Positions 41,033 to 48,930 of a DNA stretch of 56,248 nucleotides are shown one piece after another. The notes below the pieces were generated by a model. It had not been told where the DNA came from, searched no databases, and saw only the letters and a program-made list of their open reading frames with translations. The stretch covers positions 1 to 56,248 of the forward strand of contig JABIBQ010000050.1 of the NCBI GenBank assembly GCA_018652685.1, given 5' to 3'. The position numbers and the translations under genes are program-made. This DNA comes from Candidatus Bathyarchaeota archaeon (GTDB taxonomy: Archaea; Thermoproteota; Bathyarchaeia; TCS64). How positions within the stretch are numbered: the first letter of the stretch is position 1; the number at the start of each line of letters is the position of its first letter.

Positions 41033-41359
41033 ATGTCAGTTGCTGAGAAGAAGGAGATCACAGTAGCCGAGGCCCGCAAACTACTAATGGATAAGGCCGA
41101 AGAACTTGACCCCCTTCAGCGCAGGGTACTGGAGTACACGATCCGATTCGCAAAGCTAGACAGCGAGTCCGCCAAGGAAATCGTCGAGGAGCTTATGAAG
41201 GAGGCTGACATCGACAGGGGCCTGGCGGTCCAGATAGTCAATGCGATGCCGGCGAGTGCGCCGGAAATCCGAACGTTCCTCGGACGACAGCGCATCATCG
41301 CTGAAGACACGATGAACAAGATTTTAGGGATAATTGACAAATACCGGGTAGAAGAATAA
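41033..41359 (+). CDS. rpoF: RNA polymerase subunit F (Rpb4 homologue)
   Basis: 108 residues. A KEITVAEARKLLMDKAE...DPLQRRVLEYTIRFAKLD core and HRDC-like C-terminal helices PASAPEIRTFLGRQRIIAEDTMNKILGIIDKY are those of RpoF. With RpoE it forms the polymerase stalk that contacts TFE and RNA. It starts 2 bp after the L21e gene, so they are read together. Confidence 0.95.
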   Translation: MSVAEKKEITVAEARKLLMDKAEELDPLQRRVLEYTIRFAKLDSESAKEIVEELMKEADIDRGLAVQIVNAMPASAPEIRTFLGRQRIIAEDTMNKILGIIDKYRVEE

Positions 41360-41380
41360 CTACCCTAGATATCTTTCAAG

Positions 41381-41956
41381 GTGAACAGATTGTACAGAGA
41401 GCCTAAAAAGTACGAAGAATACGCTTACGTCCTGGAGTTTCTTCCACACGGCAGACCCGGGGCTCCCCGTACAAGCCACAGTTCATCAGGCGTCGTCCAG
41501 GTGTTGGGCGAGGAGTATTTCACATTGCTTGAAGCATCCCCCCTCCCGGACGTTGAGTACAACATCAGGGACAGGATATTCGTCGGCAAGGGAGACAGGG
41601 CAAAGGTAGGCCACATCCTCGGTAGGATACGCTACGAGGAATTGTACTCCGCAGGCAAGGACGAGTTGCAGGCAGCTGTCGAGCTGGTGGTCCAGAACAA
41701 CGAAGGGCGTTTCATCGGTTTCATAAACGATAGCCAGAGCCTAACCCCGAGGATGCACAGCCTTGAACTCATACCGGGCATCGGCAAGCGGTTAATGTTC
41801 CAGATCCTCGATCTGAGAGAGCGTTTCCCTTTCGAGAGCTTCGCCGACTTAAAGGAGAGGGCTAATCTACCAGACCCGGTGAAGTTGATATCCCGCAGGG
41901 TAATCAAGGAGCTCAGTGAGGATCAGAAGTACTACATCTTCACCCGACCCTTGTAA
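41381..41956 (+). CDS. DUF655 protein (HhH-containing)
   Basis: 191 residues from a GTG. YAYVLEFLPHGRPGAP at the start, then GEEYFTLLEASPLP and an HhH-type LELIPGIGKRLMFQILDLRERFPFESFADLKERANLPDP are the DUF655 pattern. The family is found next to rpoF and often before the rRNA methylase KsgA in archaea, and likely binds RNA or DNA. KsgA is absent here; rpl10e follows instead. Confidence 0.92.
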   Translation: MNRLYREPKKYEEYAYVLEFLPHGRPGAPRTSHSSSGVVQVLGEEYFTLLEASPLPDVEYNIRDRIFVGKGDRAKVGHILGRIRYEELYSAGKDELQAAVELVVQNNEGRFIGFINDSQSLTPRMHSLELIPGIGKRLMFQILDLRERFPFESFADLKERANLPDPVKLISRRVIKELSEDQKYYIFTRPL

Positions 41957-42045
41957 TGGCTGCCAAGCACACGTTAATGACCGTTTCTCGGTCTATCATA
42001 CAGTATCTTTTTAAGAATCCTTTCGGGTAAGGAGATGGAATAACA

Positions 42046-42540
42046 ATGAAGGCTGCTGACTACAAGTACAAGAAGAATCACGCCTACACACGAAAAAAGT
42101 ACATGGGCGGCATTCCTGGGTCAAAGATTGTAAAGTTCACCATGGGCAACACTAGCAGAGAGTTCACACACAGGGTAGAGCTGATCAACATAAAGTACGT
42201 TCAGATCCGCCACAACGCACTAGAGTCAGCCCGTATCGCAGCTAACAGGGTTCTTGAGAAGAACCAGGGCAGGGAGAACTTTATGCTAAAGATAATTCCG
42301 TACCCACACCAGGTAATCAGAGAACATAAAAGGGTAAACGTTGCACAGGCCGACCGTTTCCAGGAGGGAATGAAGAGGGCATGGGGCAAGCCCACATATG
42401 TAGCCGCGAGGATTGCGAAGCTTCAGCCAGTCATCATCGCTGAGGTAGACAAAGATGGCATTGCAGACGCCAAGGAAGCACTGAAGAGGGCAAGCGCAAA
42501 GTTCCCGACAAAGTGCCGTATCGTCGTCAAAGAACTCTAA
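42046..42540 (+). CDS. rpl10e: Ribosomal protein L10e (uL16)
   Basis: 164 residues. YTRKKYMGGIPGSKIVKF and RIAANRVLEKN...FMLKIIPYPHQVIREHK, ending QPVIIAEVDKDGIADAKEALKRASAKFPTKCRIVV, match archaeal L10e/L16 at the tRNA-binding side of the large subunit. Its start has an AAGGAGATGG ribosome-binding site and a TATA-like TTTTTAAGAA upstream, so it is read from its own promoter. Confidence 0.96.
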   Translation: MKAADYKYKKNHAYTRKKYMGGIPGSKIVKFTMGNTSREFTHRVELINIKYVQIRHNALESARIAANRVLEKNQGRENFMLKIIPYPHQVIREHKRVNVAQADRFQEGMKRAWGKPTYVAARIAKLQPVIIAEVDKDGIADAKEALKRASAKFPTKCRIVVKEL

Positions 42541-42544
42541 TCAT

Positions 42545-42558
42545 CCCGGTTAAACGGG
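42545..42558. terminator. Weak hairpin after rpl10e
   Basis: CCCG-GTTAAA-CGGG is a 4-bp stem with a six-base loop directly after the rpl10e stop, followed by only a few T residues. It may help end the transcript; the TATA box for dph2 begins at 42563. Confidence 0.25.
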
Positions 42559-42562
42559 AACC

Positions 42563-42570
42563 ATTTTAAT
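42563..42570 (+). promoter_or_regulatory. TATA-like box of dph2
   Basis: ATTTTAAT lies about 25 bp before the GTG at 42591, consistent with a leaderless transcript. Confidence 0.4.
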
Positions 42571-42590
42571 CAACTATTCATTATCACGAT

Positions 42591-43610
42591 GTGACCATAT
42601 TGTATGATCTAGAGCTTGAAAGGGTGATATCCAAGATATCCGAGATGGACGCAACGCGGGTTCTGCTCCAGTTACCTGATGGGATGAGGCCATTCGCGGT
42701 CCAGCTGGTATCTACCATAAACAAGGCCACCAGAGCCAGTGTCTTCCTGTCAGGGGACTCGTGCTACGGTGCCTGCGATATAGACATCATTCAGGCTAGG
42801 GCGCTTAACGTTGACCTCATCGTCCACTACGGCCACACTCAGTATGTCGGGGACCTTGATGTCCCTGTCCTGTACATCCACGCCAGCATTGACATCGACG
42901 TGGATCGGCTCGTTGAAGCCACCCTGCCCGAACTTGAAGGATACAACAGGATCGGGCTCGCCACAACCGTCCAGCACGTCCACCAAGTAGATGAGATCAA
43001 GGAGAAGCTGGCGGAGAAGGGAGTTGATGGCCTGATCGGGGGGGGAACAGGCGTTACGCCGCTGGACGGACAGATCCTCGGATGTAGCTACAGGACCGTT
43101 ATTGCCGTCAAGGGAGATGTTGATGCTTATTTGTACGTGGGGGGAGGAAAATTCCATCCAACCGGTATAGTCATGAGCACGGGCAAGCCCGTGATCGTTG
43201 CCAACCCATACAACGGGGACGTCTCCATGATAATCGAGTCTGATCTCATGGATATAGCGAAAAGGAGGATGGCGGCTATCTCCGTTTCCAAGGAGGCAAC
43301 GGTCTTCGGGATTATTGTCTCCAGCAAGCCTGGGCAGAGCAGGCTAGGGAAGGCAGAGGAACTGGCAGTCAAGCTCACCGAGGCTGGGAAGATTCCCGTT
43401 ATCCTCTACATGGACGAGATAAGACCCGAGCACGTCAATAACTACACCGAGTCCGAGGTGCTGGTGAACACCGCCTGCCCCAGAATAGCCATAGACGGCA
43501 TAAGCGGCATCGACAGGCCCATGCTCACCGTGAACGAGCTTGAGGTCGTCCTCGGGACGCGGAAATGGGAGGACATGTGGGGGGATTCCTACATGGAGTC
43601 AACCGTTTAG
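42591..43610 (+). CDS. dph2: Diphthamide synthesis radical enzyme Dph2
   Basis: 339 residues. The three Cys that bind the 4Fe-4S cluster lie in GDSCYGACDID (C59), QILGCSYRT (about 163) and VNTACPRIAIDG (about 287). QLPDGMRPFAVQL opens the fold. Dph2 cleaves SAM unusually to make a 3-amino-3-carboxypropyl radical and adds it to His of elongation factor 2. It is a single-chain archaeal form. Start is GTG. Confidence 0.96.
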   Translation: MTILYDLELERVISKISEMDATRVLLQLPDGMRPFAVQLVSTINKATRASVFLSGDSCYGACDIDIIQARALNVDLIVHYGHTQYVGDLDVPVLYIHASIDIDVDRLVEATLPELEGYNRIGLATTVQHVHQVDEIKEKLAEKGVDGLIGGGTGVTPLDGQILGCSYRTVIAVKGDVDAYLYVGGGKFHPTGIVMSTGKPVIVANPYNGDVSMIIESDLMDIAKRRMAAISVSKEATVFGIIVSSKPGQSRLGKAEELAVKLTEAGKIPVILYMDEIRPEHVNNYTESEVLVNTACPRIAIDGISGIDRPMLTVNELEVVLGTRKWEDMWGDSYMESTV

Positions 43611-43726
43611 TTTAATACAAACGGGTTCAGATTAGACCAAGACCCAGAAGGGTCAATTCACACTCAAAAAACAATGAGTCCGCGGGGGGCAAAACCGGGG
43701 ACGCTATCATAAAGGAAAATAAGAAA

Positions 43727-44305
43727 ATGCCAAAAGCAAAGAAAACGGAGAATCAAGGTACTTTTCCAGGTGAGAAATTAGCCGTCATAGAGGAATACAG
43801 TGACGGTCCAGGTACGTACCAGGAAGACGGCGACGTCAGGTCGAATACCATCGGTACGACCACTATTGACAAGGCTCGACGTGAGCTCGTTGTAAAGAAA
43901 ACAACGCCAATGATTATCGTGCCACACGAGGGCATGGATGTCATCGCGTCCATTGGCTCAGTGGCCCGCAGGGATGCGAGGATAGACATCTTCGTCATTG
44001 ACGGGACACACATTCACCCCACCTCAAGCGGCGTGATCCACATCAGCGACCTTAGCAGGGACTATTTGAAGAACATTGATATGGCCGTGAGGAGCGGCGA
44101 CATCATCAAAGGCAAGCTCATAAACACCAAGAACAGGCTGAACCAGACCTCTCTAAAGGGCTCTGAGTATGGCGTGATCTACGGGTTCTGCAGCAGGTGC
44201 GGCGGCCTCCTGGAGAAGAAGGAGGGGAAGCTTATCTGCCCCAGTTGCGGTCGCATGGAGAGGCGGAAGACGGCTAACACCTACGGAAAGGAGAAACTGG
44301 TATGA
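43727..44305 (+). CDS. csl4: Exosome subunit Csl4
   Basis: 192 residues. An N-terminal beta domain (FPGEKLAVIEEYSDGPGTYQEDGDVRS), a central S1 domain (MDVIASIGSVARRDARIDIFVIDG...GVIHISDLSRDY...GDIIKGKLINT) and a C-terminal zinc ribbon (CSRCGGLLEKKEGKLICPSCGRMERRK) are all present. Csl4 forms the RNA-binding cap of the archaeal exosome. It has an AAGGAAAATAAG ribosome-binding stretch and overlaps rpoL (ATGA). Confidence 0.96.
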   Translation: MPKAKKTENQGTFPGEKLAVIEEYSDGPGTYQEDGDVRSNTIGTTTIDKARRELVVKKTTPMIIVPHEGMDVIASIGSVARRDARIDIFVIDGTHIHPTSSGVIHISDLSRDYLKNIDMAVRSGDIIKGKLINTKNRLNQTSLKGSEYGVIYGFCSRCGGLLEKKEGKLICPSCGRMERRKTANTYGKEKLV

Positions 44306-44592
44306 AGATAAACATTACAAAGCAAGAGAAGGGCCACATCGAGCTGGAGTTCGGCGGCGAGAGCCACACACTATTGAACCTGCTTCAGAGCAGCCTCATA
44401 GCTGATGCCAAGGTGGAGCTGGCGGGATACAGCAAGCCTCACCCCCTTATGGACAGGAGCAAGCTTTTCATCACCCTCAAGAGGGGAAACAAGATGCTCG
44501 ATACTTTGAAGAAAGCGGCCAAGAACGCGGACGGAAAGCTCGACGAGTTCCTCGAAGGTTTTGAGAAAAGCCTATCAGAGCTTAAAGAGTAA
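44302..44592 (+). CDS. rpoL: RNA polymerase subunit L (Rpb11 homologue)
   Basis: 96 residues. The GHIELEFGGESHTLLNLLQSSLIADAKVELAGYSKPHPLMDRSKLFITLKRG stretch is the Rpb11/RpoL fold that pairs with RpoD in polymerase assembly. Translation is coupled to csl4 by a 4-bp overlap. Confidence 0.95.
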   Translation: MKINITKQEKGHIELEFGGESHTLLNLLQSSLIADAKVELAGYSKPHPLMDRSKLFITLKRGNKMLDTLKKAAKNADGKLDEFLEGFEKSLSELKE

Positions 44593-44740
44593 GACCTTTC
44601 AGGGATAACTCCCTAAAAAGACTTAACATTTATTTCGTCAAACCAAACATACGGGTCCTTGGTATTCATGTTCGTGAGCTTGATCATCTTTTCCTCGCGG
44701 TCTGCGTCGTTTTTCGCGGCGGGAAACCCTGGACGTTGTG

Positions 44741-45100
44741 ATGAGCAGCGTTTTCTCCTCCAACAATTTAACTGATGACCTCTCCCGGCTTGTCAGGGAA
44801 TCAAAACAATACGGTCAGGTCAAAGTCGTTAACCTAGACAAGGAAGCCCTCCCCAGTTCTTCATGTCTGGATGTTCAGCAGATCCACGAGGAGCATAGAT
44901 TGCCCGTTATCTACCTGCACCAAGGGGACGTTTTCGATCCACGTTTCATGACGAGGCGGAGGGGTCGAATCGTCGAGCCCTATGGGCTCACTGACGCGAC
45001 CGTCGGAAGAATACTAGAGTTGGTAATGGATGACGGGAGAGACTTGCTCCAGGTGGCGCACCTGATCTCAGAGAACCTAGATTTTGTGCATAATGTTTAA
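44741..45100 (+). CDS. Hypothetical protein, 119 aa
   Basis: Residues begin MSSVFSSNNLTDDLSRLVRESK, followed by QVKVVNLDKEALPSSSCLDVQQIHEEHRLPVIYLHQGDVFDPRFMTRRRGRIVEPYG. The beta-alpha alternation with an internal LPVIYLHQGDV strand suggests a small globular fold, perhaps thioredoxin-like by shape only. No metal motif is evident. It sits between rpoL and TFS, in the informational block. Confidence 0.6.
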   Translation: MSSVFSSNNLTDDLSRLVRESKQYGQVKVVNLDKEALPSSSCLDVQQIHEEHRLPVIYLHQGDVFDPRFMTRRRGRIVEPYGLTDATVGRILELVMDDGRDLLQVAHLISENLDFVHNV

Positions 45101-45139
45101 ATTCCATTCAATCGGGTTTAGGAACGGGCGTTCGGTAAA

Positions 45140-45466
45140 ATGGTGAAATTTTGTCCAGAGTGCGATTCGTTTTGTCAGCCAGACCCTATAAAGAAATGTT
45201 ACGTATGCACGAAGTGTGAATGGGAAGAGCCCCTGGAAGATACCTTAAAGGTTTCCCGTGATAGCAATAAAAACGTCGAGAAGATCGTGGTTGTGGGCAA
45301 GAAGGAGAAAAAGATCAGCACGATGCCCAAGACCAAAATAAAATGCGAGAAATGTGACAACATGGAGGCCGAGTGGTGGATGGTCCAGACCAGGAGCATC
45401 GACGAGAGCATGACACAGTTCTACAGGTGTACAAAGTGCGGTCATACTTGGCGCGATTATAGCTAG
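45140..45466 (+). CDS. tfs: Transcription factor S (TFS)
   Basis: 108 residues. The N-terminal ribbon (about CPECDSF...CYVCTKCEW) binds zinc, with an unusual third Cys pair. The C-terminal ribbon is KCEKCDNMEAEWWMVQTRSIDESMTQFYRCTKCGHTWRDY, with the Asp-Glu (IDES) hairpin that enters the polymerase to cut backtracked RNA. This is the canonical copy; a paralogue at 28159-28476 lacks the DE pair. It is followed by the PCNA gene. Confidence 0.92.
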   Translation: MVKFCPECDSFCQPDPIKKCYVCTKCEWEEPLEDTLKVSRDSNKNVEKIVVVGKKEKKISTMPKTKIKCEKCDNMEAEWWMVQTRSIDESMTQFYRCTKCGHTWRDYS

Positions 45467-45526
45467 ACGAGTGTTTTTTAACTAGTCAAACCCTTTAAAG
45501 AGCAGCATCCGATTGAGGAAAATACA

Positions 45527-46279
45527 TTGTTTGAGGTTGAAGTTTCAAGGATAGATCCGTTCAGGAGCCTCGTGAAGGCCCTCAGCGTCATAGTTGAGGA
45601 GGGTACCTTCGTTATGAACGAGGCCCAGATGAAGTTGCTGGCCATGGATCCCAGCCACGTCGCTATGGTGGACTTCGAGCTGCCCAGCGAGTTCTTCGAC
45701 TCGTATAAATGCGAGGGAGAGCCAAAGCTCAGTATCAATATCAAAGAGTTCTTGCGTTTCCTAGACAGGGTCGACAGGGACGAGCAGGTGCGCATCGTTC
45801 TTAACGAGGAAAAGGCGCGGCTTGTCATCCATTGCAAGAGGGGAGGGCACAGCAGGCGGTTCGAGATGCCCATCCTGGAGCCCCTGGACGAGGAGGTCCC
45901 GCAGCCCAAGATTTTCTTCAAGGGCAAGGTTCGAATCACCAGCGACGCGCTGAGGATGGCAATCAGGGACGCAAATCTGGTCTCCGAGCACGTCAAGGTG
46001 GAGATGGAGGACGGGCTGTTGAAGATCAACGCCGAGGGTGATATGGGGAGCAGCTTCAGCGAGTGGCTGAAGGATAGCGACGACGTGCTGGAGCTGAAGG
46101 TGGACGAGGACAGCAACGCCACTTTCACGCTGAGCTACTTGCAGGACATCGCCAACGCGGCGGGGGCCAACAGCGAGGTGGTGACCATCGAGCTGAGCAC
46201 GGACATGCCTATCAAGATGGACTTTGAGATCCCCACGGGTAGGCTGGTCTACTACCTGGCTCCGTGCATCGGGGTTTAA
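45527..46279 (+). CDS. pcn: DNA polymerase sliding clamp (PCNA)
   Basis: 250 residues from TTG. The FEVEVSRIDPFRSLVKALSVIVEEGTFVMNEAQMKLLAMDPSHVAMVDFELP opening and the C-terminal LVYYLAPCIGV are typical of PCNA. The interdomain connector and two-fold repeat have normal spacing for a homotrimer. It tethers polymerase, FEN-1 and ligase; the FEN-1 in this window carries a matching binding box. The stop lies within a palindrome that begins the probable terminator. Confidence 0.96.
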   Translation: MFEVEVSRIDPFRSLVKALSVIVEEGTFVMNEAQMKLLAMDPSHVAMVDFELPSEFFDSYKCEGEPKLSINIKEFLRFLDRVDRDEQVRIVLNEEKARLVIHCKRGGHSRRFEMPILEPLDEEVPQPKIFFKGKVRITSDALRMAIRDANLVSEHVKVEMEDGLLKINAEGDMGSSFSEWLKDSDDVLELKVDEDSNATFTLSYLQDIANAAGANSEVVTIELSTDMPIKMDFEIPTGRLVYYLAPCIGV

Positions 46280-46291
46280 ACCCCTTTTTTT
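46271..46291 (+). terminator. Palindrome plus T-run overlapping the pcn stop
   Basis: GGGGTTTAAACCCC (46271-46284) is a perfect 14-bp palindrome, followed by TTTTTTT (46285-46291). It looks like an intrinsic terminator and includes the TAA stop of pcn at 46277-46279. Archaea usually end transcripts on T-runs alone, so the hairpin may be incidental. Confidence 0.5.
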
Positions 46292-46364
46292 GTATCAAGT
46301 AAAACCTGACATAAGGAGAAAGATGGGAGTTCTTGCCACGGGATATAACCCAAACTATTTTTGA

Positions 46365-46784
46365 CTATTTTGCCTCTATCTTGACGCTGCCCCACTCGCC
46401 GGGCTTCATGTAATCGTAGCTCCTGGCCTTGACCCTGTATACCACGAGAGTTGGGTCGTCGGGTCCCTTCCATAGCTTGCTAAAGTAATCAAAGCGATGG
46501 TACAGTATCGCGATTGTTTCTGCGTCCGTCTCCCTGATTGCTTCCCCATCGAGCCTGATGTACCCATTGTCGCGCTCCTCCTTCCACTGGAGTATGATTT
46601 CCACCATTGGGTTGGAATCCAGCTGCTTCACCTTCTCTGCTTCTGAGCCGGTAGCGAAATAGAACGATGCCCCGTGCCGGACGAGGGTCATGGGCCTGAC
46701 CCGGGGACTGGTGCTTTCCACTGTCGCTACGACGACGTGGCTCAGGACCCCGAACTTGTCAATGACTTCCGCCAGGATATCCAT
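46365..46784 (-). CDS. Pyridoxamine 5'-phosphate oxidase-like flavin-binding protein (copy 2)
   Basis: 139 residues. VVVATVESTSPRVRPMTLVRHGASFYFATGSEAEKVKQLDSNPMVEIILQW is the FMN/F420-binding split-barrel core, with an ILYHRFDYFSKLWKGPDDPTLVVYRV region next. It differs from the copy at 29029-29505 and probably has another substrate. Divergent from the small gene at 46817. Confidence 0.82.
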   Translation of the reverse strand: MDILAEVIDKFGVLSHVVVATVESTSPRVRPMTLVRHGASFYFATGSEAEKVKQLDSNPMVEIILQWKEERDNGYIRLDGEAIRETDAETIAILYHRFDYFSKLWKGPDDPTLVVYRVKARSYDYMKPGEWGSVKIEAK

Positions 46785-46816
46785 GGTTGATCCGCGGGCC
46801 TGAGTTTTTAGAGTTT

Positions 46817-47119
46817 ATGGGTAAATCCATATACTTCCATTTCCATGAACACTGCGTCCGTCGAGGTGTCCAGTTGGAGTTCAACGATGTGGAGAAAGCT
46901 TTCCTGAGGGTCCTTTGTAGCTCTGGCCATGCCCAGATGGGGCAGGACTCCATACGGGATAGGCTTGTCGCTGATGAGGCTATCAAACCCGAGGAGTTCA
47001 AGGCATTGAAGAAGAAGCTGCTCTACGCCGGCGTAATTGGGATCGTGTACGGCAACATCACCGTTCAGGATAAATCAATTCTAGCCGAGTTCGAAGAAGA
47101 CGAGTTCCCGCTGGAATAG
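46817..47119 (+). CDS. Small hypothetical protein, 100 aa
   Basis: From ATG 46817: MGKSIYFHFHEHCVRRGVQLEFNDVEKAFLRVLCSSGH..., ending in NITVQDKSILAEFEEDEFPLE. It contains a helical, winged-helix-like centre (VEKAFLRVL...SIRDRLVADEAIKPEEFKALKKKLLYAG). A His-rich N-terminal patch HFHEHC could bind metal. A TTG at 46787 would lie just 2 bp from the start of the divergent flavoprotein gene, so 46817 is preferred. No family is recognised. Confidence 0.5.
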   Translation: MGKSIYFHFHEHCVRRGVQLEFNDVEKAFLRVLCSSGHAQMGQDSIRDRLVADEAIKPEEFKALKKKLLYAGVIGIVYGNITVQDKSILAEFEEDEFPLE

Positions 47120-47563
47120 TTAGGGTACTATTCCGTAGTCTTCCTTGAGGGTGTTCAGTACAACGTGTGTCTTTGTCCTGACCACGTAGGTCATTTTCAG
47201 CACTGATTTAGTAAAGTTGCTGAGCTCTGCCCTTGACCTGAACTTTGCGATGATGAGTATGTCAGAGTCGCCCGTGACGTTGTAGACACCGACTGCGTGG
47301 GTTATCTTGGCTATCTCGTTGCCGACCTCGATCATCATGCCCTCCGATATAGTGACCTCCGTCACCGCAGTTAGTTCGAACCCCAACTTTTCATAGTTGA
47401 GCATGGTGGAGTACTTTTTAATGATGCCCGCTTCCTCCATCTCCTTGATGCGACTGGCCACTGTCCCACTGCTTATACCAATCTTGCGGCCAACCTCCCT
47501 GAAGCTCTGCCTGCTGTCCTTTAAGTACTCTGCCAACACTTTCTTCGAGGTCTCATCAATCAT
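47120..47563 (-). CDS. Lrp/AsnC-family transcriptional regulator
   Basis: 147 residues. The HTH DETSKKVLAEYLKDSRQSFREVGRKIGISSGTVASRIKEMEEAGIIKKYS leads to the RAM effector domain ELTAVTEVTISEGMMIEVGNEIAKITHAVGVYNVTGDSDILIIAKFR. Members form octamers and respond to amino acids. An imperfect palindrome (TTCAATCAATTGAA, 47572-47585) just before its start is a candidate autoregulatory site. Confidence 0.94.
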   Translation of the reverse strand: MIDETSKKVLAEYLKDSRQSFREVGRKIGISSGTVASRIKEMEEAGIIKKYSTMLNYEKLGFELTAVTEVTISEGMMIEVGNEIAKITHAVGVYNVTGDSDILIIAKFRSRAELSNFTKSVLKMTYVVRTKTHVVLNTLKEDYGIVP

Positions 47564-47666
47564 GGCTATTCTTCAATCAATTGAACAAAGATGCATATAA
47601 ACCAGACTACAGATGAATAAAAAACCGCCAAGTGGTGGTTATTTTGTTGAAATGAAAAAGTTGAGT

Positions 47667-48053
47667 CTAGTACTCAACTGGGATGGTCTGCATCAGCTCG
47701 AAGAGCCTCAGGAAAGCCTTGCTGTACCTGATGATGCTGCTCATGTTTCCCTTGAACGGGAGCTGCCTCGTCATGAGTGCGCTCTGTGCGTCCAGCTCGC
47801 CCTTGTTCAGCTTTGTCCAGATCTCGTATGGACCTGCTAGAGTGTAGTCTGTCTTCTCGCCTTCTGCAAGTGCCCTTACCTCAACGACCTCTCCGTCATC
47901 GAATTTCATGTAGATTTGTGGGATTGCGTCGTTGTCTGTTGCTCCATATGTGAATGAAGCGTTGAACATCTTTGTCTTGATCCTGAACTCCTCGTCGGCG
48001 TTCGCGATCTCTTTGACTTTTCCCCAGTATTCCAGATCTAGATATTGAACCAT
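47667..48053 (-). CDS. SCP2 sterol-carrier-like domain protein
   Basis: About 128 residues. MKFDDGEVVEVRALAEGEKTDYTLAGPYEIWTKLNKGELDAQSALMTRQLPFKGNM fits the SCP2 domain: a beta-sheet ligand pocket ending in the (A/M)-x-x-x-x-K-G-D/N-x loop. Such domains bind lipids or CoA esters. The start MVQYLDLEYW at 48053 is preferred over 48062. The following 170 bp hold AT-rich, featureless sequence with a possible TATA box for the next gene. Confidence 0.72.
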   Translation of the reverse strand: MVQYLDLEYWGKVKEIANADEEFRIKTKMFNASFTYGATDNDAIPQIYMKFDDGEVVEVRALAEGEKTDYTLAGPYEIWTKLNKGELDAQSALMTRQLPFKGNMSSIIRYSKAFLRLFELMQTIPVEY

Positions 48054-48231
48054 GGTATGCACCTAGTTGGGGAAAAATAACGCGAATAGCATAAAAAACT
48101 ACTGATCAAACCGCGTATTGTATATAGAAGTAATTTCTACGCTGATTCCTGCTCCTGTCTCACGAGGAGGGCGGCTTTCTGTGTTCAGGGTAGCGGTTTA
48201 CTTCTTAAGAGTCCGCGCTGATGTCTAGCTA

Positions 48232-48930
48232 ATGTCAAGTGGGGTTCATGTGAAGGTTATTGAGAATATTCCTGTCAAGCTGGATGCCGATGAACTTGTC
48301 AAGGGTCTGCGGATTCGAAGGAATGTTGATTACATCAGGAATAAACTGGGCTCGCTGATAGAGACCATCTCCCCTGTGATGAACCCGAAGGCAATATACT
48401 CCGTCTCCTTTGTTGACAAGATTGAGGGGGATAATGTGACGATAGGCGACACCGTGTTCACCAGCAGGGTCGTAAGAATGAACCTTGAGAAGGTGGGGAG
48501 GGTGTTCCCCTATATCGTGACAGCAGGGTCCGAGCTTGATGACGTGGAGCTTTCAAAGGGGCAGAGCGCAATGCTGCTGAATCAGGTTAAGACCGCGGTG
48601 GTATCAAAGGCTTACCAGTACCTCAAAGCTCACCTCACCGAGAAATACGGGATCAAGAGTCTTTCAAGCGTGGGCCCAGGAAGGCTGGACGAGTGGCCTA
48701 TCACTCAGCAGCGTGAGTTGTTCAGCCATTTCGGAGATAACGTGGATAGGATAGGCGTACATTTGACCAAGACGTGCCTGATGGTCCCAATTAAGACCAT
48801 CTCGGGCCTTTTCTTCCCGTCAGAGGCAGGTTTTGAGAGCTGCGAGCTGTGTTCAAGGGAGAACTGTATAGGTAGAAGGGCCGCTTTCGACCCAAAATTG
48901 GTTGAAATATTCGGTGTAGAAAATCAGTAG
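48232..48930 (+). CDS. B12-dependent methyltransferase activation-domain protein
   Basis: 232 residues. SVGPGRLDEWPITQQRELFSHFGDNVDRIGVHLTKTCLMVPIKTISGLFFPSEAGFESCELCSRENCIGRRAAFD matches the activation (reductive methylation) domain of methionine synthase and its stand-alone relatives, ending in a four-Cys cluster. In corrinoid methyltransferase clusters such proteins are thought to help reactivate the cobalt. The 3' end overlaps the UroD-family gene by 7 bp on the other strand, so the two are convergent. Confidence 0.82.
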   Translation: MSSGVHVKVIENIPVKLDADELVKGLRIRRNVDYIRNKLGSLIETISPVMNPKAIYSVSFVDKIEGDNVTIGDTVFTSRVVRMNLEKVGRVFPYIVTAGSELDDVELSKGQSAMLLNQVKTAVVSKAYQYLKAHLTEKYGIKSLSSVGPGRLDEWPITQQRELFSHFGDNVDRIGVHLTKTCLMVPIKTISGLFFPSEAGFESCELCSRENCIGRRAAFDPKLVEIFGVENQ